From: Cycloclasticus sp.
Lineage (GTDB): Bacteria > Pseudomonadota > Gammaproteobacteria > Methylococcales > Cycloclasticaceae
Direction: 5' to 3'
Assembly (NCBI GenBank): GCA_018066825.1
Contig: JAGPVU010000159.1
Coordinates: 1-17,987, forward strand
DNA: 17,987 nucleotides
Program-made: the position numbers and the translations under genes
Notes under the pieces: generated by a model
The model's input: only the letters and a program-made list of their open reading frames with translations
Told to the model about the DNA's origin: nothing
Databases searched by the model: none
Shown: piece by piece, positions 1-6,520 of the stretch
Layout of the letters: the number at the start of each line of letters is the position of its first letter
How positions within the stretch are numbered: position 1 is the stretch's first letter

Positions 1-534
1 GCGGGTATAGTAAAAAGCTATGCCGTTGAACAGTTGAACGCTGATGAAAAATCCTTTCGTCGTCAAATTCACGAAACTCTGAGTAAGGTTGACGATGATT
101 TTGGTCGTCGCCTCACCTTTAATACGGCCATTGCGGCGAATATGGAGCTGCTTAATGCGGTGGCCAAACTGAAGCCGACGAGCAACGCCGCAAAAGGGCT
201 TCGTCACGAGGCCTTAACGAGTATCGTGCTGATGTTGTCTCCGATCATTCCTCACGTTTGCGATGAGCTTTGGCAGGTGTTAGGGTATCAGTCAGATTTG
301 CTACGCGCACCTTGGCCAACGGTGGATGCCGATGCCTTGGTATTGGATGAAATAGACATTGTTGTGCAAGTAAATGGTAAATTAAGGGCTAAAATAACTG
401 TCCCAGCAGATGCCGATAAAGAAAGCGTAGAAAAAATAGCCTTGTCAGAAGACAATGTAAAAAAATATATTGACGATAAGCCTATTCGAAAGGTTATCAT
501 CGTACCCAAGAAGCTGGTCAATATAGTCATTTAA
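1..534 (+). CDS. leuS: Leucyl-tRNA synthetase, C-terminal part (5' end outside window)
   Basis: This reading frame is open from base 1 and ends at the TAA at 532-534, giving the last 177 residues of a protein that is usually about 860 residues long. LeuRS attaches leucine to tRNA-Leu in the cytoplasm. The visible part holds the end of the anticodon-binding helical domain (LSPIIPHVCDELWQVLG) and the small C-terminal domain, with VQVNGKLRAKI followed by a KPIRKVIIVPKKLVNIVI ending, both typical of bacterial LeuRS. The catalytic HIGH and KMSKS motifs and the editing domain would lie upstream of the window. The first ATG in frame is internal, so no true start is visible. The neighbour lptE, 14 bp downstream, is the usual gammaproteobacterial partner, which supports the call. 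Confidence 0.96.
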   Translation, partial: AGIVKSYAVEQLNADEKSFRRQIHETLSKVDDDFGRRLTFNTAIAANMELLNAVAKLKPTSNAAKGLRHEALTSIVLMLSPIIPHVCDELWQVLGYQSDLLRAPWPTVDADALVLDEIDIVVQVNGKLRAKITVPADADKESVEKIALSEDNVKKYIDDKPIRKVIIVPKKLVNIVI

Positions 535-548
535 CGGATCTTATTATT

Positions 549-1076
549 ATGAAAAACGCTGCACACTCTCTCGTTTCATTACGTTCACTATTGATGGTTT
601 TTTTACTGTCTTCATTGTTGACCGCCTGCGGGTTTAAGTTGCGTGGCGCGGTGGAGCTACCTGCCGACATTAAAAAAATTTACTTGGCCGGTCCAAAACA
701 CAGTGAATTGATGCGTGAGCTGCGTACCTTGCTTGCGTATTCATCCGAGGTGGTCGTTAAACGCTCAGAGGCAGATGCCATACTGACAATAGTTAAGGAA
801 GAATCCGACAATAGGACCCTTAGCGTCGATTCTAGAGGCAAAGTCCGTGAATCTGAAAAGCAGTACTCGGTTATTTTTAATTTGCAAAAGGCCGATGGTT
901 CAATCTTGTTCGAAAATGAAAGTGTGATGCTGGTGCGAGACTTTATTAATGACGAGAACGATATTATCGGACGCACCAACGAGTCTGGTGTTATCGAACG
1001 CGAATTAAAACGTGACGCAGCTCAGCAAATTCTTAGGCGTTTACAGGCAGCGCAAGTAAACCAAGCGACTCAATAG
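549..1076 (+). CDS. lptE: LPS-assembly lipoprotein LptE
   Basis: LptE is the outer-membrane lipoprotein that plugs the LptD barrel and helps insert lipopolysaccharide into the outer leaflet. The 175-residue product has a lipoprotein signal: a hydrophobic stretch at about residues 14-24, then the lipobox LLTAC with the lipidated cysteine at residue 27. The sequence right after it, CGFKLRG, is the hallmark start of mature LptE. The rest is a compact domain with alternating strands (YSVIFNLQKADG, LFENESVMLVRDF) and a basic, helical C-terminus, as the family expects. The start at 549 is the only one that gives a complete signal peptide; its ribosome-binding site is weak. It follows leuS by 14 bp and precedes holA by 29 bp, the standard leuS-lptE-holA order. 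Confidence 0.95.
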   Translation: MKNAAHSLVSLRSLLMVFLLSSLLTACGFKLRGAVELPADIKKIYLAGPKHSELMRELRTLLAYSSEVVVKRSEADAILTIVKEESDNRTLSVDSRGKVRESEKQYSVIFNLQKADGSILFENESVMLVRDFINDENDIIGRTNESGVIERELKRDAAQQILRRLQAAQVNQATQ

Positions 1077-1105
1077 GTTAATAGACAGGCTCAAAATGAG
1101 CCGAA

Positions 1106-2146
1106 ATGATGGCACTCGACGTTAACCAACTCCGTTTCTCGCTTGATAAATCGTTAGCACCCGCTTACTTGGTGTCGGGTGATGAGCCTCTGCAGCAAAG
1201 TGAAGCGGTTGATTTAATCAGGCAAACCGCTCGCGCCAATGGTTTTTTAAATCGTGAAGTGCTCCACGTTGAGGGAAGCTTTGATTGGAATCGTTTATAT
1301 GCAGCGTGCTTAAGTCAGTCGTTATTTGCCGATAAAAACCTGATTGAATTAAACCTACCAACTGCCAAACCAGGCAAAGAGGGCTCTGCGGCGATAGATA
1401 AAATTGTGAATGAATTATCAAGCGATAATCTATTGATAATTATCAGCGGTAAGCTGGACAAGTCATCACAGAACACCAAATGGTTTAAGTCGATTGACAA
1501 GCATGGAGTGGTCGTAACTGTGTGGCCTTTATTAGGGCTTAAATTAACCCAATGGTTAAAAAATCGCTTAAAAAGAAAAGGCTTGTCGAGTAATGATGCG
1601 GGGATAAAACTTTTAGCTGAAAGCGTTGAAGGCAATTTATTAGCCGCCGCACAAGAGGTTGAAAAGCTGCATACACTGTACGGTGCTAGGCAACTGAGTA
1701 CACAAGAAATAATCGACGCCGTGGCGGATAACGCCCGTTATGATGTCTTTAAGTTGATGGACAGTTTATTGGATGGGGACATCAACAGAAGCATGCAAAT
1801 TTTACCCAGTTTGCGTGCGGAAAAACTGGCGACGCCGGTAGTATTATGGGCTTTATTACGGGACTTACGGATATTAGCGTCACTCAGTTTTGAACTAAAA
1901 ACCACAGGAAAATCGATCCATACCCTGCAAAAGCATCGGGTATGGGATTCAAAGAAAGGCCTGTACTTACGTGCTCAATCACGAGCTACTCTGAGCCAGT
2001 GGCACGATTTGATTGCAGCTTGTGCTAAAGCAGAGCGAGTCATTAAGGGTATCGACGTTGGCGACGAATGGCTTACTATTGAGGAGGTTTGTTTGCAAAT
2101 GTGTGAGTCAAGGCTGTTAAAACAAACTGCCGCAACGCGGGTATAA
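1106..2146 (+). CDS. holA: DNA polymerase III delta subunit (clamp loader)
   Basis: The delta subunit is the 'wrench' of the clamp-loader complex: it binds the beta sliding clamp and opens it so that the clamp can be placed on primed DNA. The product has 346 residues, close to the E. coli length. The N-terminal segment AYLVSGDEPLQQSEAVDLIR is typical of HolA, and the fold is AAA+-like without a Walker A motif, as expected for delta. The segment LLAAAQEVEKLHTLYG (about residues 178-193) and the following DVFKLMDSLLDGD match the family's middle domain, and the C-terminal third is helical. Two adjacent ATG codons (1106 and 1109) could each be the start; I kept the first. A small 5-bp hairpin (1088-1102) lies just before the start. 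Confidence 0.93.
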   Translation: MMALDVNQLRFSLDKSLAPAYLVSGDEPLQQSEAVDLIRQTARANGFLNREVLHVEGSFDWNRLYAACLSQSLFADKNLIELNLPTAKPGKEGSAAIDKIVNELSSDNLLIIISGKLDKSSQNTKWFKSIDKHGVVVTVWPLLGLKLTQWLKNRLKRKGLSSNDAGIKLLAESVEGNLLAAAQEVEKLHTLYGARQLSTQEIIDAVADNARYDVFKLMDSLLDGDINRSMQILPSLRAEKLATPVVLWALLRDLRILASLSFELKTTGKSIHTLQKHRVWDSKKGLYLRAQSRATLSQWHDLIAACAKAERVIKGIDVGDEWLTIEEVCLQMCESRLLKQTAATRV

Positions 2147-2181
2147 TGTGGAAATACAGCAAAAATTTATGGGTAATATAA

Positions 2182-3441
2182 ATGAGTGAATTGACCGATT
2201 ATATGCAAGGCGTTGGTGAACGCGCAAAGAAAGCGGCGCGAGTAATCGCACGTGCGGATAGCGGTGTTAAAAATACCGCCTTAAGTTTAATTGCCGAGCA
2301 AATTGAAACACAGCAAGCCAATATACTCGAGGCTAACAAATTGGATATGCAAGATGGAAAAGCGCACGGCCTTGATGCCGCCTTGCTTGACCGTTTAGCG
2401 TTAAATGAAGAACGTGTTAACTCAATGGTAGAGGGTTTAAGACAAATAATTGCCTTAGCGGATCCAGTGGGCGAAATCAGTCAAGTTAACGCGCGTCCGT
2501 CAGGTATTAAGGTGGGACAAATGCGGGTGCCGTTAGGCGTCATAGGTATTATTTATGAATCCCGCCCAAATGTAACGGTCGACGCAGCGGCGTTATGCCT
2601 AAAATCGGGTAATGCCTGTATTTTGCGTGGCGGCTCTGAAGCGGCGCGATCCAATCAAGCGATTGCCCAATGTATTTCTCACGGCTTGACTCTGGCAGGT
2701 TTGCCGGTTGATGTGGTGCAGGTGATTGAGACCACAGATCGCGATGCAGTGGGTGAGTTGATTCGTATGGAACACGTCGTTGACGTGATTATTCCACGCG
2801 GTGGCAAAGGCTTAATTGAGCGTATTACAAAAGAATCTCGTGTGCCTGTGATCAAACATTTGCATGGTGTCTGTCACGTGTATATTGATGATAAGGCAGA
2901 TAAAGAAATGGCCAAATCGATTGCACTTAACGCTAAAACTCAGCGTTATGGTACGTGTAATACGATGGAAACCTTATTGGTGTCTGCGGCCATCGCGGCA
3001 GATATTTTGCCTGAGTTGGCTGAACTGTATCGGGCTAAAGGTGTAGAGCTTCGTGGTTGTGAAACCACTTGCTCTATTATTGCCGGTTGTAACGCTGCAC
3101 TAGAGTCAGACTGGGATGAAGAGTACCTGGCACCTATTTTATCTATTCGGGTTGTCGATAATATGGAACATGCGATGGATCATATTCACCAGCATGGCTC
3201 AGGGCACACAGAATCGATTGTGACAGCTGATTATGCGAGTGCGATGCGTTTTTTACGTGAAGTTGACTCAAGCTCGGTGATGGTTAATGCGTCCACCCGT
3301 TTTGCCGATGGCTTTGAGTATGGTTTAGGTGCGGAAATAGGCATTAGTACCAATAAGTTACACGCCCGTGGTCCTGTCGGTTTGGTTGGGCTAACGACGC
3401 AAAAATACATCGTATTAGGTGACGGGCATATTCGTCAATAA
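2182..3441 (+). CDS. proA: Gamma-glutamyl phosphate reductase (proline biosynthesis)
   Basis: ProA reduces gamma-glutamyl phosphate to glutamate-5-semialdehyde with NADPH, the second step of proline synthesis from glutamate, in the cytoplasm. The 419-residue product matches the usual length. Visible family motifs are IYESRPNVTVDAAALCLKSG (about 124-143), ILRGGSEA (147-154), VIIPRGGKGL (202-211), and the catalytic cysteine at residue 259 in QRYGTCNTMETLL. The HTESIVT segment and the RFADGFEYGLGAEIGISTNK region near the C-terminus are also conserved in ProA. A GGG at 2171-2173 gives an acceptable ribosome-binding site about 8 nt before the ATG. Its usual partner proB is not in the window. A proA-nadD-rsfS order is also what I recall from Pseudomonas, so the placement is not odd. 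Confidence 0.97.
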   Translation: MSELTDYMQGVGERAKKAARVIARADSGVKNTALSLIAEQIETQQANILEANKLDMQDGKAHGLDAALLDRLALNEERVNSMVEGLRQIIALADPVGEISQVNARPSGIKVGQMRVPLGVIGIIYESRPNVTVDAAALCLKSGNACILRGGSEAARSNQAIAQCISHGLTLAGLPVDVVQVIETTDRDAVGELIRMEHVVDVIIPRGGKGLIERITKESRVPVIKHLHGVCHVYIDDKADKEMAKSIALNAKTQRYGTCNTMETLLVSAAIAADILPELAELYRAKGVELRGCETTCSIIAGCNAALESDWDEEYLAPILSIRVVDNMEHAMDHIHQHGSGHTESIVTADYASAMRFLREVDSSSVMVNASTRFADGFEYGLGAEIGISTNKLHARGPVGLVGLTTQKYIVLGDGHIRQ

Positions 3442-3468
3442 CCGTTTACATTCGATTGTGACGTCGGC

Positions 3469-4107
3469 ATGAGGCGGGCTTCTATCGGTATTTATGGGGG
3501 GACATTTGACCCTATTCATTGGGGGCATATCAACGCGGCTAATCAGGTGCATCAACAATTAGGCCTGGATGAGGTGAAGATGGTGCTGTCTGCGCGCCCC
3601 CCGCATCGAACGCAACCTATGGTGTCTGCCAATGATCGCTTTTCACTCTTACGGCTTGCCCTGCAAGATCAACCGACGCTATATGCTGATGACTGCGAGC
3701 TAGAAAGAAGTGGCCCAAGTTATATGGTGGACACTTTATTACATTATCGCCAGCAGGCGCCTGGTAGCTCAATCGCACTTATTTTAGGTATGGAAGCGTT
3801 TAACGGCTTAATGAGCTGGCACCGGTGGCAAGATATTATTGGCTTGGCGCATATCGTTATCACCGATCGTGCGGGCTTTAGTAATCAATTAGAACCAAAC
3901 TTAGCGACGTATGTAGAACCGTTCATCAGTACAGATAAGACACAACTTAAATTGCTAACACATGGTAAAATCTACAGTCAACCCGTCAAACCACTGTCTA
4001 TTTCGGCGACTCAGCTTAGGCAGTTATTAAAAAACAATGAGCCCGTATCACAATGGATCCCTGATGCAAGCTTGGCTGAGATTCAGCGACAAGGGTTTTA
4101 TAGTTAA
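3469..4107 (+). CDS. nadD: Nicotinate-nucleotide adenylyltransferase
   Basis: NadD transfers AMP from ATP to nicotinate mononucleotide, forming deamido-NAD, the penultimate step of NAD synthesis. The product has 212 residues, like E. coli NadD. It starts with a Rossmann-type nucleotidyltransferase signature, GGTFDPIHWGH at residues 10-20, which holds the two histidines that stabilise the ATP phosphates (H17, H20). The second nucleotidyltransferase motif, ISATQLR, is at 178-184. The PPHR segment at 44-47 and the LGMEAFNGLMSWHRW region are also typical. No good Shine-Dalgarno sequence precedes the ATG at 3469, but starting later would damage the first beta strand, so this start is preferred. 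It lies 27 bp after proA and 28 bp before rsfS, consistent with co-transcription. Confidence 0.95.
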   Translation: MRRASIGIYGGTFDPIHWGHINAANQVHQQLGLDEVKMVLSARPPHRTQPMVSANDRFSLLRLALQDQPTLYADDCELERSGPSYMVDTLLHYRQQAPGSSIALILGMEAFNGLMSWHRWQDIIGLAHIVITDRAGFSNQLEPNLATYVEPFISTDKTQLKLLTHGKIYSQPVKPLSISATQLRQLLKNNEPVSQWIPDASLAEIQRQGFYS

Positions 4108-4135
4108 AGACATTAACGTAATTAGGATAATATAA

Positions 4136-4468
4136 ATGAACGATGAGCCATTGCTAGCAAAGATTACTGAGCTACTGGAAGAAAAAAAAGGCCAACAAAT
4201 TGAGTGTATTGATGTGCGCAATAAGTGTTCGTTCGCAGACTATATGGTCATTGCGACAGGCACATCAAGCAGACACGTTAAATCATTGGCAAATGAGGTG
4301 GCGATGCTGTCGAAAAAAGACGGATTAATTCCTTTAGGCGTTGAGGGTGCGGATGTGGGTGAATGGACCTTAGTGGATTTGGGCGATATTATTGTGCATA
4401 TCATGCAAGTGAAAATCCGTGAAACCTATCAGCTTGAGAAACTATGGACGGTGGGGCCTGAGATTTAA
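4136..4468 (+). CDS. rsfS: Ribosomal silencing factor RsfS (Iojap/YbeB family)
   Basis: RsfS binds ribosomal protein uL14 on the large subunit and blocks joining with the small subunit, lowering translation in stationary phase or starvation. The product is 110 residues, the normal family length. Recognisable segments are IECIDVRNKCSFADYMVIATG (about 22-42), the SSRHVKSLANEV segment, LGVEGADVGEWTLVDLGDIIVHIM and the closing YQLEKLW. The ribosome-binding site AGGA (4124-4127) is 8 nt before the ATG. The gene follows nadD as in most gammaproteobacteria, but rlmH, normally next, is displaced by the lipoprotein gene at 4590. Confidence 0.96.
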   Translation: MNDEPLLAKITELLEEKKGQQIECIDVRNKCSFADYMVIATGTSSRHVKSLANEVAMLSKKDGLIPLGVEGADVGEWTLVDLGDIIVHIMQVKIRETYQLEKLWTVGPEI

Positions 4469-4481
4469 AACGTGACCTATA

Positions 4482-4504
4482 TTCATTTAACGTTCATTTA
4501 AATG
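4482..4504 (+). promoter_or_regulatory. Tandem TTCATTTAA repeats with CATTTAAATG palindrome upstream of the OmpA lipoprotein gene
   Basis: TTCATTTAA occurs twice, at 4482-4490 and 4493-4501, an 11-bp period or about one helical turn. The second copy overlaps the perfect 10-bp palindrome CATTTAAATG at 4495-4504. The site lies about 90-105 bp before the preferred start of the lipoprotein gene. Two same-face sites suggest an operator or an AT-rich promoter element, but I cannot assign a regulator and see no clear -35/-10 pair. The role is inference. Confidence 0.35.
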
Positions 4505-4532
4505 ATTTAGGATGCGAGTATCCATTTTGGAC

Positions 4533-4558
4533 GGCCAATGATACAGGCATCATTGACC
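4533..4558. repeat. Inverted repeat (10-bp arms, one mismatch, 6-bp loop) in the 5' region of the OmpA lipoprotein gene
   Basis: The arms are GGCCAATGAT (4533-4542) and ATCATTGACC (4549-4558), which pair at nine of ten positions around the loop ACAGGC. The outer flanks CATTTTGG and AAAAAT could extend the stem imperfectly. There is no T-tract after it on either strand, so it is not an intrinsic terminator. It could be an operator or a hairpin in the leader mRNA. It ends 19 bp before the ribosome-binding site of the lipoprotein gene. Confidence 0.45.
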
Positions 4559-4589
4559 AAAAATTATCGACAATAACAGGGACATGACA

Positions 4590-5249
4590 ATGAAAAATAA
4601 AATATTAACGATAGTAGCCACATCAGGTTTAATTTTAAGCCTAGCTGCGTGTACAACGATTAATCCGTACACTCAAGAACAACAAACCAGCAATGTGGTC
4701 AAAGGTGCTGGTATGGGTGCTGTCGGCGGTGCCATTATTGGTGCGATGACCGGCGATAGAAAAACAGCACTTAAAGGTGCGCTGATAGGTGCTACCGCTG
4801 GTGGTGGAGCGGGCTATTATATGGATGTTCAAGAGGCAAAGCTGCGCCAACAATTACAAGGTACTGGGGTGAGTTTAAGCCGCGTTGGTGATAATTTAAT
4901 TCTTAATATGCCGGGTAATATTACGTTTGCGTCAGCAAGTGCTAGTATCAATGCGAACTTCTATGAGGTACTTAATTCGGTGACCATTATTCTAAAAGAA
5001 TATGCCGATACCAGTATTACCGTGGTCGGTCATACCGATAGCGTAGGTGATGCGATGTATAATCAAAACTTATCAGAACAACGTGCACAAAGTGTGGCAA
5101 GTTACTTGCGTTCTCAGGGTCTTGCGGGGCAACGCTTTAGCGTGATGGGTTATGGTGAACAAAGTCCGATCGCCAGCAATGAAACTAAAGAAGGCCGTGC
5201 GCAAAACAGGCGGGTTGAAATAACGTTGACCCCATTGAATGTGCGTTAA
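4590..5249 (+). CDS. OmpA-family outer-membrane lipoprotein with glycine zipper (YiaD-like)
   Basis: The product is a probable outer-membrane lipoprotein that anchors the membrane to peptidoglycan. It has a lipoprotein signal with lipobox LSLAAC (lipidated Cys21), a glycine-zipper segment of GxxxG-type repeats at about residues 38-75 (GMGAVGGAIIGAM, GALIGATAGGGAG), and a C-terminal OmpA-like domain. That domain shows the peptidoglycan-binding signature: VVGHTDSVG, the NLSEQRAQSVASYL helix, and NRRVEI at the end. The layout resembles E. coli YiaD, but orthology is not shown. ATG 4584 is also in frame, but AGGGA at 4578-4582 is only 1 nt from it and 7 nt from ATG 4590, so I chose 4590 (219 residues). 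It interrupts the usual rsfS-rlmH pair and has its own terminator, so it may be a separate transcription unit. Confidence 0.88.
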   Translation: MKNKILTIVATSGLILSLAACTTINPYTQEQQTSNVVKGAGMGAVGGAIIGAMTGDRKTALKGALIGATAGGGAGYYMDVQEAKLRQQLQGTGVSLSRVGDNLILNMPGNITFASASASINANFYEVLNSVTIILKEYADTSITVVGHTDSVGDAMYNQNLSEQRAQSVASYLRSQGLAGQRFSVMGYGEQSPIASNETKEGRAQNRRVEITLTPLNVR

Positions 5250-5279
5250 ACCTTAATAAATTTGTCAGTGCTTTAAATC

Positions 5280-5308
5280 AAAGGCGGCCCTTACGAGCCG
5301 CCTTTTTT
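5280..5308 (+). terminator. Intrinsic terminator after the OmpA lipoprotein gene
   Basis: A perfect 9-bp stem, AAAGGCGGC (5280-5288) with GCCGCCTTT (5297-5305), closes an 8-nt loop and runs into a T-tract at 5303-5308. It starts 31 bp after the lipoprotein stop codon. It ends only about 21 bp before the rlmH start, so rlmH has little room for a promoter of its own downstream of it. Confidence 0.9.
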
Positions 5309-5329
5309 ACAGGGTTAAGTAAGGGTTTT

Positions 5330-5800
5330 ATGAAACTTAAAATTTTAGCGGTGGGGCAGAAAATGCCTGCATGGGTGACGCAGGCTTATCAAGAATACGC
5401 CAAACGGCTACCACGCGAGTGCGCCTTATCATTAGTTGAAATAATACCCGCGAAACGCACAAAGAACAGTGAAGTGGCAAAGGTCATCGAAGAAGAGGGG
5501 AAACGTATGCTTGCGGCCCTTAATGCCGGTGATTATGTGGTGGCGCTTGAGCTTAAAGGCAAGCAATGGTCAACCGACGATTTAGCGCAAAAAATGACCG
5601 CTTGGCAAGGCGTGCATCCAGTGATCGTGTTAATGATTGGTGGCGCCGATGGATTATCTGATCCATGCCTAGCGAGGGCGAACGAGCAGTGGTGTTTATC
5701 AAAGTTGACCTTTCCGCATCCGCTTGTGAGGGTGGTGTTGGCCGAGCAACTGTATCGAGGTTGGAGTTTGATGAATAATCACCCCTACCACAGAGAATAG
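5330..5800 (+). CDS. rlmH: 23S rRNA pseudouridine-1915 N3-methyltransferase
   Basis: RlmH is a SPOUT-class methyltransferase that uses SAM to methylate the N3 of pseudouridine 1915 in helix 69 of 23S rRNA, acting on the assembled 70S ribosome. The product has 156 residues, the standard length. The SAM-binding knot loop appears as LMIGGADGLS (GGADG at 104-108), and the protein ends in the diagnostic LYRGWSLMNNHPYHRE, including the conserved tyrosine and histidine at 153-154. AAGGG at 5321-5325 is the ribosome-binding site, 4 nt before the ATG. It lies just downstream of the lipoprotein terminator and 11 bp before maf; in many relatives it is instead followed by mrdA and rodA. Confidence 0.97.
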   Translation: MKLKILAVGQKMPAWVTQAYQEYAKRLPRECALSLVEIIPAKRTKNSEVAKVIEEEGKRMLAALNAGDYVVALELKGKQWSTDDLAQKMTAWQGVHPVIVLMIGGADGLSDPCLARANEQWCLSKLTFPHPLVRVVLAEQLYRGWSLMNNHPYHRE

Positions 5801-5811
5801 GTATTAAGACC

Positions 5812-6387
5812 ATGAGATTAATTTTAGCCTCGGGGTCACCGAGGCGTGCAGAATTACTACGGCAGCTTGGTTTGTCGTTTGTCATTAACGCCGTGGATAT
5901 TGACGAAAGCCCTATCATCGATGAGACACCAGAAAGTTACGTTAAGCGTCTGGCATTAGAAAAAGCCCGTGCAGTAAAACAACATTACCCCGAGGATGAC
6001 GTGTTGGTGCTGGGCTCTGACACCGCTGTTATTGTTAATGGGCATATTTTAGGCAAACCTGATGATGATCAACACGCACTACAAATGTTGAGGAAACTGT
6101 CGGGTAAAACGCATCAGGTGTTGACCTCGGTGGCGTTGATCGGCCGGCAAGAATCTTATGTGTTGAGTAAAAATGAGGTGTCGTTTAAAGAGCTGAATGA
6201 TGATGAGTTGGCTTGGTATATAGCCACGGGTGAATCAAGGGATAAGGCCGGCGCTTATGCGATACAAGGTAAAGCCGCCTTGTTCATTCGTCGAATAGAA
6301 GGCAGCTTTTCTGGCGTTATGGGACTGCCCTTATACGAGACGGGACAGTTACTAAAGGAACAGGGGGTTAATTGCGTGTCAGTTTAA
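5812..6387 (+). CDS. maf: Maf-family nucleotide pyrophosphatase (dTTP/UTP type, YhdE-like)
   Basis: Maf proteins hydrolyse nucleoside triphosphates to the monophosphate and pyrophosphate; the YhdE branch prefers dTTP, UTP and modified pyrimidine nucleotides. The 191-residue product opens with the family signature LILASGSPRRAELL (SGSPRR at 7-12). It has the catalytic aspartate at residue 70 in LGSDTAVIVNG, followed by LGKPDD (about 80-85). RKLSGKTHQVLTSVAL, KAGAYAIQG and VMGLPLYET are close to E. coli YhdE as I recall it, which is why I place it in the dTTP/UTP branch rather than the YceF branch. In relatives maf usually follows mreBCD and precedes rng; here rng follows after a 133-bp spacer, but rlmH takes the place of mreD. 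Confidence 0.94.
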   Translation: MRLILASGSPRRAELLRQLGLSFVINAVDIDESPIIDETPESYVKRLALEKARAVKQHYPEDDVLVLGSDTAVIVNGHILGKPDDDQHALQMLRKLSGKTHQVLTSVALIGRQESYVLSKNEVSFKELNDDELAWYIATGESRDKAGAYAIQGKAALFIRRIEGSFSGVMGLPLYETGQLLKEQGVNCVSV

Positions 6388-6403
6388 TCAACGGTTTGAT
6401 TAA
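6384..6403. repeat. AT-rich inverted repeat over the maf stop codon
   Basis: TTAATCAA (6384-6391) and TTGATTAA (6396-6403) pair perfectly around the 4-nt loop CGGT. The left arm contains the maf stop codon. The stem is AT-rich and no T-tract follows on the + strand, so it is at best a weak terminator or an mRNA 3'-end stabiliser. The rest of the spacer to rng (6404-6520) shows only AT-rich sequence and no promoter I would defend. Confidence 0.4.
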
Positions 6404-6520
6404 TACAGCCTTGTAATTAAGAGTAAAATCGATGAAATAAAAAGTTTTTTCATTGTAAGGTACAAGGATGGGGTCATTTACGATTACCATAACGTTTAAT
6501 AAGAACCAGTTGGACATTTT

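Noticed and set aside
1088..1102. Small hairpin GGCTC/GAGCC just before holA
   Set aside because: Only 5 bp of stem and no T-tract, so not a terminator; too short to claim regulation.
2182..3441. proA as an unusual insertion between holA and nadD
   Set aside because: A proA-nadD-rsfS order is one I recall from Pseudomonas, so it is a known arrangement rather than a novelty.
5553..5918. Minus-strand frame of 121 codons spanning the rlmH-maf junction
   Set aside because: It overlaps two solid genes and has no recognisable motif; treated as a shadow.
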